NCBI GenBank assembly: GCA_011742915.1
Contig: JAAQTN010000049.1
Location: 1 to 34,199 of the forward strand
DNA length: 34,199 bases
Reading direction: 5' to 3'
DNA from: Billgrantia desiderata
Lineage (GTDB): Bacteria > Pseudomonadota > Gammaproteobacteria > Pseudomonadales > Halomonadaceae
Below the pieces are notes generated by a model. It was given only the letters and a program-made list of their open reading frames with translations. It searched no databases and was not told the origin of the DNA. Positions 29,120-34,199 of this stretch are shown one piece after another (the first letter of the stretch is position 1; every line of letters begins with the position of its first letter). A program made the position numbers and the translations under genes.

Positions 29120-29722
29120 ATGGGCATTCAGACATGGTTCATCTTTCTCGGCGTGGCCGCCATGACGCTGATCGTCTGGGATGGCAGACGACGCAAGGGC
29201 CAGCGCCGTGCAACGGAGGTCGGCTTGTCGACGGGGCTCGCAGCGCCCCTGCCGGCTGCTCAGGCAAGCCTGCAGGCGGTAGCGTCGATGAGCGAACCGG
29301 CAGGTGGGACGGCCAATGCCGAGGTGCAGAAAACGGTCGTGCCGCATGTCGAGGAGGGCAGCCGCATCGGTATGGCAACCCGCGTGCTGGGCAATCTCAC
29401 CGCGCGCGAACCGGTCGTGATCAAGGGCAGCATAGAGGGCGCCGTCATCGCCCAGGATCATCATGTCATGGTGACGATGAGCGGCAGGGTATCCTCTCAC
29501 CTGGAGGGCCGCGAGGTAAGTGTCGATGGGCAAGTGGCAGGCGTGGTCAAGGCCGGGGACAAGCTCACCCTGCTGTCGCGGGCTCGCGTCGAGGGGAGCT
29601 TGGCGGCCAGGCGCCTCGAGTGCCTCGCCGGTGCCCGCGTCCGGGGGGAGGTTGCGGCGCTGGGGCTGTCCGCTGGGGCACCGCTGGTGGCCTGTGCCCA
29701 GGTCGAGCCGGGCTTACCCTGA
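29120..29722 (+). CDS. Membrane-anchored bactofilin-like protein with ZipA-like N-terminus
   Basis: The 200-residue product starts MGIQTWFIFLGVAAMTLIVW, one membrane helix followed by DGRRRKGQRR. Helix plus W-D-G-x-R-R closely resembles the N-terminal anchor of gammaproteobacterial ZipA (for example L-R-E-W-L-I-V-L-G-x... D-G-x-R-R). About 60 low-complexity residues follow, then a bactofilin-type repeat domain (about 85-185): GMATRVLGNLTAREPVVIKGSIEGAVIAQ, SGRVSSHLEGREVSVDGQVAGVVKAG, RARVEGSLAARRLECLAGARVRGEV. GGAGAAGG precedes the ATG at 29120; an in-frame ATG at 29108 is the alternative. It is divergent from the soluble bactofilin. A role as membrane tether for that filament is inferred. 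Confidence 0.78.
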   Translation: MGIQTWFIFLGVAAMTLIVWDGRRRKGQRRATEVGLSTGLAAPLPAAQASLQAVASMSEPAGGTANAEVQKTVVPHVEEGSRIGMATRVLGNLTAREPVVIKGSIEGAVIAQDHHVMVTMSGRVSSHLEGREVSVDGQVAGVVKAGDKLTLLSRARVEGSLAARRLECLAGARVRGEVAALGLSAGAPLVACAQVEPGLP

Positions 29723-29788
29723 CCCTGCACTCTTGCTAGACTGAGTGATCGACCTTCAGACCAGCCCAGCCGAGAGGCCAGCCCCCGC

Positions 29789-30772
29789 GTGAGCGAGACG
29801 CCCCCCACGGCTGTAGCCGAGCAGCCGGCCGCGAGCGACGCCGAGACCCAGTCGGCGGTGCTGGCGCGGCTGTTCGACGAGCCGATCACCGAGCTTCCCG
29901 AGGATCTCTACATCCCGCCGGAGGCGTTGCGCATCTTCCTCGAGGCGTTCGAGGGGCCGCTCGACCTGTTGCTCTACCTGATACGCCGTCAGAATCTGGA
30001 CATCCTGGCCATCGACGTGGCGGCCATCACGCGCCAGTACATCGAGTACGTGGAGCTGATGAAGGCGATGGAGATCGAGCTGGCCGGGGAGTATCTGCTG
30101 ATGGCGGCGATGCTGGCCGAGATAAAGTCGCGCACCCTGCTGCCGCGCCCGCCGAGAGAGGGGGGCGACGAGGCGGAGGAGGACCCCCGCGCCGAGCTGA
30201 TCCGCCGCCTGCAGGAGTACGAGCAGCTCAAGAGCGCCGCCGAGGCGTTGGCCGAGCTGCCGCGAGTGGGGCGCGACTGGTTCCCGGCTCGGGCGGCGCT
30301 GCCGCCGCTGCAGGCCAGGGTGATTCATCCCGATGTGGAACTCGACGAGCTGCTCGGTGCGCTGGCCGGCATCCTGCGTCGTGCCGAGCTCAACCAGGCT
30401 CATCAGGTGGGGCGCGAAGTGCTCTCGACCCGGGAGCGCATGTTGGCCATCATGGATCGCCTGAACCACGAACACTACACCCCCTTCGAGGCGCTGTTCA
30501 CGCTCGAGGAGGGGCGCGCGGGGGTGATCGTCACCTTCATGGCCATCCTCGAGCTGGCCAAGGAGGCGATGATCGAGATCGTGCAGAATGCGCCGCTGTC
30601 GCCGATCCACGTGCGCGCCCGGGCGCCGCGGGAGTACAGCGAGGAAGCGGCCTTCGACGACGATGGTGCCGACGTCGAAAGTCCCTTTGTCGAAAGTCCC
30701 TTTGCCGAAGTGGCCGAAGAGCCCGGCGCCGAAGTGGAGGAGAGCATGCCCCGGGGAGATGACCGCCCATGA
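29789..30772 (+). CDS. scpA: Segregation and condensation protein A
   Basis: Kleisin subunit of the SMC-ScpAB (or MksB-like) chromosome condensin. The 327-residue protein starts at GTG and has an extension of about 45 residues before the conserved EAFEGPLDLLLYLIRRQNLDILAIDVAAITRQYIEY (about 52-90). The helical linker follows with EYLLMAAMLAEIKSRTLLPRP, and the C-terminal winged helix ends near TFMAILELAKEAMIEI. An acidic Asp/Glu tail of about 45 residues follows. The stop overlaps the scpB start by four bases. The start has only a weak, distant GAGAGG site. Confidence 0.92.
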   Translation: MSETPPTAVAEQPAASDAETQSAVLARLFDEPITELPEDLYIPPEALRIFLEAFEGPLDLLLYLIRRQNLDILAIDVAAITRQYIEYVELMKAMEIELAGEYLLMAAMLAEIKSRTLLPRPPREGGDEAEEDPRAELIRRLQEYEQLKSAAEALAELPRVGRDWFPARAALPPLQARVIHPDVELDELLGALAGILRRAELNQAHQVGREVLSTRERMLAIMDRLNHEHYTPFEALFTLEEGRAGVIVTFMAILELAKEAMIEIVQNAPLSPIHVRARAPREYSEEAAFDDDGADVESPFVESPFAEVAEEPGAEVEESMPRGDDRP

Positions 30773-31683
30773 CCGCCATGGAGCTGCCCGACAGTCTCGA
30801 TGAAATTCTCGAGGCGGCGCTGCTGGCAGCGGCCGAGCCGCTGTCATTGGAGCGGCTCGAGAGCCTGTTCGACGACCATGAGCGACCCCAGCGGCGCAGC
30901 CTGCGCGAGGCGCTGGAGCGGGTCGGGCTGCGTCACGAGCGGGGTGCGCTCGAGCTGATCGAGACCGCCTCTGGCTACCAGTTGCGCATTCGCCCGCGGC
31001 TTTCGCCCTGGGTGTCGCGGCTGTGGGACGAGCGCCCGCAGCGATACTCCCGGGCGCTGCTGGAGACGCTGGCGCTGATCGCCTATCGTCAGCCGGTGAC
31101 CCGCGGCGACATCGAAGAGGTGCGCGGTGTGGCGGTGAGCAGCTCGATCATGCGCACCCTTGCCGAACGCGGCTGGATTCGCGTGGTCGGACAGCGTGAC
31201 GTGCCCGGGCGGCCGGCGGTCTACGCCACCACGCGCCAGTTCCTCGACGACTTCGGCCTCAAGACCCTGGACGAGCTGCCGCCCATGCACGAACTCAAGG
31301 GCATGGCCGAGCCGCTGTTCGAGGATGAGGCGCCGCCGCCGCCCAGCCCCCTGCTGGAGCAGGCCGGCGAGGCGACGAGCGGCGACGAGGATGGAATCGA
31401 GGGCGCTACGCTCGACGACATCGAGGACGATTCGTTCGACGACGATGCCTTCGAAGACGATGCGTTCGACGACGAACCCATGGACGAGCGTATCGCCGTA
31501 GAGGCTACGCTTGACCCAACGACGGCCGGGACGGCCGACGAAGCACACGCCGGGAAGGCGTCCGACAGGCCGGGACTGAGCTTCGCCGATCTCGAAGCGC
31601 GCCTGGCCGAACGTGCCCGCACCAGCGTCGACGATGACGGCGGAGCGGGGGCGGAATCCACCGTAGACGAGAAGTCAGAATGA
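30769..31683 (+). CDS. scpB: Segregation and condensation protein B with long acidic tail
   Basis: Winged-helix partner that binds ScpA in the condensin complex. The conserved part spans about residues 1-180 ([97 protein letters not shown]). The last 120 residues are unusually acidic, with [16 protein letters not shown] repeats, then a short helical [16 protein letters not shown]. Typical ScpB proteins are about 190-240 residues; this one is 304. The gene overlaps scpA and rluB by four bases each, forming a coupled three-gene operon. Confidence 0.93.
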   Translation: MTAMELPDSLDEILEAALLAAAEPLSLERLESLFDDHERPQRRSLREALERVGLRHERGALELIETASGYQLRIRPRLSPWVSRLWDERPQRYSRALLETLALIAYRQPVTRGDIEEVRGVAVSSSIMRTLAERGWIRVVGQRDVPGRPAVYATTRQFLDDFGLKTLDELPPMHELKGMAEPLFEDEAPPPPSPLLEQAGEATSGDEDGIEGATLDDIEDDSFDDDAFEDDAFDDEPMDERIAVEATLDPTTAGTADEAHAGKASDRPGLSFADLEARLAERARTSVDDDGGAGAESTVDEKSE

Positions 31684-32537
31684 CGAGCAACACGGAAAAA
31701 CTGCAGAAGGTCTTGGCCCGTGCCGGGCTGGGCTCGCGCCGCGAGATGGAAGCGGCCATCGAGGCCGGTCGCGTCAAGGTCAACGGCAAGGTCGCCACCC
31801 TGGGCGACCGCATCGAGATGCGCGACCGCGTCAGCTTCGACGACCGCCCGGTGACCCTGCGCGGGGCCGAGGAGACGCCGCGCCGCGTGATCATGTACAA
31901 CAAGCCGGAAGGCGAGCTGTGCACGCGCAAGGATCCTGAAGGCCGCCGCACGGTGTTCGAGCGTCTGCCGCGCCTGAAGGGCGAGCGCTGGATCGCCATC
32001 GGCCGCCTCGACATCAACACCAGCGGCCTGCTGCTGTTCACCACCGACGGCGAGCTGGCCAATCGGCTGATGCACCCCAGCACCCAGGTCGAGCGCGAGT
32101 ACGCCGTGCGGGTCATGGGTGAAGTGCGCAAGGAGCATATCGTCGCCATGGTCGAGGGCGTGATGCTCGAGGACGGACCGGCGCGTTTCACCGACGTGCA
32201 GGAGTTCGGCGGCGAGGGCATCAACACTTGGTTCCACGTGGTGATCATGGAGGGGCGCAACCGAGAGGTGCGGCGGCTGTGGGAATCCCAAGGGCTGACG
32301 GTGAGCCGGCTCAAGCGGGTGCGCTACGGCAACATCTTCCTCGACAAGCGGGCCAAGGCGGGGGAGTGGGTTGAGCTGTCCCAGGACGAGATCGACGATC
32401 TGGCGCTCTCCGCCGGCATGGAGCCGCGCAAGGTGCCCGAGCTCACCCCGGACGAGAAGAACCGCTGGAGCCGCGACAAGAACAAGCGGCGCCCGGTGCA
32501 GGCGATGCGCAAGCCCAGGAATTCCAAGGGTCGTTGA
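31680..32537 (+). CDS. rluB: 23S rRNA pseudouridine(2605) synthase
   Basis: Converts U2605 of 23S rRNA to pseudouridine. The 285-residue protein has an S4 RNA-binding domain ([34 protein letters not shown], about 6-40), the catalytic motif [26 protein letters not shown] with the nucleophilic Asp (about residue 121), and the second motif [28 protein letters not shown] basic C-terminal tail ([22 protein letters not shown]) follows, as in RluB. It overlaps scpB by ATGA; scpA-scpB-rluB is a widespread order. Confidence 0.94.
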   Translation: MTSNTEKLQKVLARAGLGSRREMEAAIEAGRVKVNGKVATLGDRIEMRDRVSFDDRPVTLRGAEETPRRVIMYNKPEGELCTRKDPEGRRTVFERLPRLKGERWIAIGRLDINTSGLLLFTTDGELANRLMHPSTQVEREYAVRVMGEVRKEHIVAMVEGVMLEDGPARFTDVQEFGGEGINTWFHVVIMEGRNREVRRLWESQGLTVSRLKRVRYGNIFLDKRAKAGEWVELSQDEIDDLALSAGMEPRKVPELTPDEKNRWSRDKNKRRPVQAMRKPRNSKGR

Positions 32538-32570
32538 ACGGCGAACACAGGACGAAAGTCAAAAAAGTCC

Positions 32571-32599
32571 TTGCCAGTGCAGGGTGCGATCAGTAATAT
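32571..32599 (+). promoter_or_regulatory. Promoter of the tRNA-Lys pair
   Basis: TTGCCA (32571-32576), a 17-base spacer, TAATAT (32594-32599), followed by the GC-rich discriminator CTGCACCCG typical of stringently controlled stable-RNA promoters. The first tRNA begins 17 bases after the -10. Confidence 0.7.
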
Positions 32600-32615
32600 C
32601 TGCACCCGTTCGGAA

Positions 32616-32691
32616 GGGTCGTTAGCTCAGTTGGTAGAGCAGTTGGCTTTTAACCAATTGGTCGTAGGTTCGAATCCTACACGACCCACCA
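32616..32691 (+). tRNA. tRNA-Lys (anticodon UUU), first copy
   Basis: 76 bases with encoded CCA. The acceptor arms GGGTCGT/ACGACCC pair fully. The D arm is GCTC-AGTTGGTAGA-GAGC-like, the anticodon stem TTGG/CCAA flanks loop CTTTTAA (anticodon TTT), and the T arm is GTAGG-TTCGAAT-CCTAC. All folds are canonical. Confidence 0.97.
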
Positions 32692-32722
32692 TTCCGGACC
32701 TGGAAGCTTGTTTGCAAGTGCT

Positions 32723-32798
32723 GGGTCGTTAGCTCAGTTGGTAGAGCAGTTGGCTTTTAACCAATTGGTCGTAGGTTCGAATCCTACACGACCCACCA
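32723..32798 (+). tRNA. tRNA-Lys (anticodon UUU), second copy
   Basis: Identical to the first copy over all 76 bases including CCA, separated from it by a 31-base spacer with no promoter, so the pair is made as one precursor. Confidence 0.97.
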
Positions 32799-32804
32799 GA
32801 TTCC

Positions 32805-32837
32805 ACGCCCCCGGCTCTTCGAGTCGGGGGCGTTTTT
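32805..32837 (+). terminator. Rho-independent terminator of the tRNA operon
   Basis: ACGCCCCCGGCTC (32805-32817), loop TTC, GAGTCGGGGGCGT (32821-32833) with one G-T pair, then T5 (32833-32837). It lies seven bases after the second tRNA. Confidence 0.95.
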
Positions 32838-32865
32838 GTCATGCCTCGATCCTCGCTAGTGTGAT

Positions 32866-32916
32866 GTAGGCGAAGAGGTGGTGTAGACGAAGAGGTGGTG
32901 TAGAATAGAGTGATGG
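32866..32916 (+). repeat. Three 17-base tandem repeats upstream of nadA
   Basis: GTAGGCGAAGAGGTGGT (32866-32882) and GTAGACGAAGAGGTGGT (32883-32899) differ at one base. A diverged third copy (32900-32916, GTAGAATAGAGTGATGG) contains TAGAAT, a good -10 hexamer. The repeats may be operator sites or an array out of which the nadA promoter has evolved. Confidence 0.75.
32901..32906 (+). promoter_or_regulatory. Candidate -10 element of nadA
   Basis: TAGAAT matches five of six positions of TATAAT and lies in the third 17-base repeat. No -35 hexamer stands out 16-18 bases upstream (GTG-rich repeat sequence there), so an activator bound to the repeats would be plausible. Transcription from here would give a leader of about 120 bases. 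Confidence 0.4.
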
Positions 32917-33015
32917 GCTGCGATGGCGAGAGACGCCGACGACAGCCTCAGGCGCATCGCCCGTACGGAGCGTACGGTTCACGGTGCACCCGGTACACGC
33001 AGGGGGAGCCCCTGC
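32916..33015 (+). promoter_or_regulatory. Hairpin-rich 5' leader of nadA, possible RNA regulator
   Basis: Three local structures follow in order. GGCTG (32916-32920) pairs with CAGCC (32943-32947), enclosing GGCG-AGAGA-CGCC (32925-32937). CCGTACG-GAG-CGTACGG (32961-32977) is a perfect seven-pair stem. GCAGGGG-GAG-CCCCTGC (32999-33015) is another perfect seven-pair stem with the same GAG loop. GGTGCACC (32983-32990) is also self-complementary. The frame is open through the region, but the encoded Arg-rich extension is unlike NadA. A cis-acting RNA (attenuator or riboswitch-like) is possible; no known class is recognised. Confidence 0.45.
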
Positions 33016-33035
33016 CAGTCACGGTGGTAGACACG

Positions 33036-34064
33036 ATGACGATCATGACTTCCCGAATCGAGGTGCGTGAACACCTCGCCCGCGCCTACTGTCCGACCCG
33101 CATTCCGGCTGAGGACGAGGCCCGCATCGACGAGATCAAGCGTCTGCTCGAGTTGCATAACGCAGTACTCGTCGCTCACTACTATACCGACGATGCGATT
33201 CAGCAGCTGGCCGAGGAGACCGGTGGCTGCGTGGCCGACTCGCTGGAGATGGCCCGCTTCGGTGCGCGTCACGACGCCGACACCCTGGTGGTGGCCGGCG
33301 TGCGTTTCATGGGCGAGACGGCCAAGATCCTGTCGCCAGAGAAGCGTGTGCTGATGCCCACCCTGGAAGCGACCTGCTCGCTCGACATCGGCTGCCCGGC
33401 CGACGAGTTCAGCGCCTTCTGCGACCAGCATCCCGACCGCACCGTGGTGGTCTATGCCAACACCTCGGCGGCGGTCAAGGCGCGCGCCGACTGGGTGGTG
33501 ACCTCCTCCATCGCGGTGGACGTCATCGAGCACCTGCAAGCGCGCGGCGAGAAGATCCTGTGGGCACCGGACAAGCACCTGGGCGGCTACATCCAGCAGA
33601 AGACCGGCGCCGACATGCTGCTGTGGGACGGTGCCTGCATCGTCCACGAAGAGTTCAAGGCCAAGGGCATCGAGGACCTCAAGGCCCTCTATCCCGAAGC
33701 CGCCGTGCTGGTACATCCCGAGTCGCCGGCTTCGGTGGTGGCGCTGGCCGACGTGGCCGGTTCGACCTCGCAGCTGATCAAGGCGGCCAAGGAGCTGCCG
33801 AACGACAAGCTGATCGTGGCCACTGACCGCGGCATCTTCTTCAAGATGCAGCAGATGGTGCCCGAGAAGACCTTGTTCGAGGCGCCCACCGCCGGCAACG
33901 GCGCGACCTGCAAGAGCTGCGCCCACTGTCCGTGGATGGCGATGAACGCGCTCGACAACCTGGCCGGCGCCCTGCGCGACGGCAGCGGCGAGATCTTCGT
34001 CGACGCCGAGCTGCGCCGGGCCGCGCTCAAGCCGCTGGAGCGCATGCTCAACTTCCAGAAGTAA
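33036..34064 (+). CDS. nadA: Quinolinate synthase
   Basis: Condenses iminoaspartate with dihydroxyacetone phosphate to quinolinate in de novo NAD synthesis, using a 4Fe-4S cluster. The 342-residue protein has the three cluster cysteines Cys114 ([12 protein letters not shown]), Cys201 ([10 protein letters not shown]) and Cys298 (CKSCAHCPW), each one residue later than E. coli Cys113, Cys200 and Cys297. Substrate motifs [21 protein letters not shown] and HPESP are present. The start at 33036 best matches family length; ATG 33045 is possible and neither has a strong ribosome site. No nadB is adjacent. Confidence 0.95.
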   Translation: MTIMTSRIEVREHLARAYCPTRIPAEDEARIDEIKRLLELHNAVLVAHYYTDDAIQQLAEETGGCVADSLEMARFGARHDADTLVVAGVRFMGETAKILSPEKRVLMPTLEATCSLDIGCPADEFSAFCDQHPDRTVVVYANTSAAVKARADWVVTSSIAVDVIEHLQARGEKILWAPDKHLGGYIQQKTGADMLLWDGACIVHEEFKAKGIEDLKALYPEAAVLVHPESPASVVALADVAGSTSQLIKAAKELPNDKLIVATDRGIFFKMQQMVPEKTLFEAPTAGNGATCKSCAHCPWMAMNALDNLAGALRDGSGEIFVDAELRRAALKPLERMLNFQK

Positions 34065-34099
34065 AAGGGCGCAGCCCGCTTCTTGCCTTACGACCTCGA

Positions 34100-34125
34100 G
34101 GCCCGCGCACCAGCGCGGGCCTTTT
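34100..34125 (+). terminator. Rho-independent terminator after nadA
   Basis: GGCCCGCGC (34100-34108), loop ACCA, GCGCGGGCC (34113-34121), then TTTT. Perfect nine-pair stem 35 bases after the nadA stop. Confidence 0.9.
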
Positions 34126-34132
34126 CATTGGT

Positions 34133-34190
34133 GCGCCAGGCATGGCGCGCAGCGCCCGACGGGCGCTGTTTCCGAGGGTGGTGCCTCGGA
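34133..34190. repeat. Cluster of three palindromes at the window's right edge
   Basis: GCGCCA-GGCA-TGGCGC (34133-34148), AGCGCCC-GAC-GGGCGCT (34151-34167) and TCCGAGG-GTGGTG-CCTCGGA (34171-34190) are three perfect hairpins in 58 bases directly after the nadA terminator. Such clusters occur as REP-type repeats or in leaders of stable RNAs. The window ends before this can be judged. Confidence 0.45.
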
Positions 34191-34199
34191 ATGACTTGG

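Noticed and set aside
32910..33035. Upstream in-frame extension of nadA
   Set aside because: The Arg-rich extension is absent from NadA proteins and coincides with a hairpin-rich leader; the cluster cysteines match E. coli numbering from 33036.

Overview
The window is GC-rich, densely coded DNA from a gammaproteobacterium. Gene content and protein sequences (RadD, MltF, long-form PurL, TesB, RluB, ScpA/ScpB, a MCP with an E-W-E-T-F tail) suggest a halophilic member of the Oceanospirillales such as Halomonas or a close relative. That assignment comes from recognising protein families by eye; no search was run.

Left part (1-12.7 kb), accessory and nutrient-uptake genes. A sulfate/thiosulfate ABC importer (sbp-cysT-cysW-cysA) reads rightward. 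Facing it is a leftward operon for a nitrate/sulfonate/taurine-type ABC importer, ordered binding protein, ATPase, threonine-synthase-like PLP enzyme, permease, then a degenerate EAL-domain protein. Its first four genes overlap by 1-4 bases. A TauD-family iron/2-oxoglutarate dioxygenase is transcribed divergently from it across a 227-base control region that holds a LysR-type dyad. The theme is sulfur acquisition from sulfate and organosulfur compounds. A divergent chrB/chrA pair (chromate sensing and efflux) follows; the stop codon of chrA lies inside the terminal inverted repeat of a 147-base MITE-like element.

Middle (12.8-20.5 kb), signalling and envelope genes. These are an exported bifunctional-nuclease-fold/PDZ protein, a chemoreceptor behind a recognisable sigma-28 (FliA) promoter, tesB, tadA, a membrane diguanylate cyclase with a periplasmic sensor, and the lytic transglycosylase mltF. 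The cyclase directly follows mltF in the same operon.

Right part (20.6-34.2 kb), mostly housekeeping. It holds purL with a terminator, a small helical protein of unknown function, an enoyl-CoA hydratase/isomerase followed by radD, two divergent bactofilins (the second with a ZipA-like membrane anchor), scpA-scpB-rluB overlapping as an operon, two identical tRNA-Lys(UUU) genes with their own promoter and terminator, and nadA behind a repeat- and hairpin-rich leader.

The points most worth following up are the PLP enzyme inside the sulfonate-type transporter operon, the ZipA-anchored bactofilin, the structured nadA leader, and the MITE at the end of chrA.
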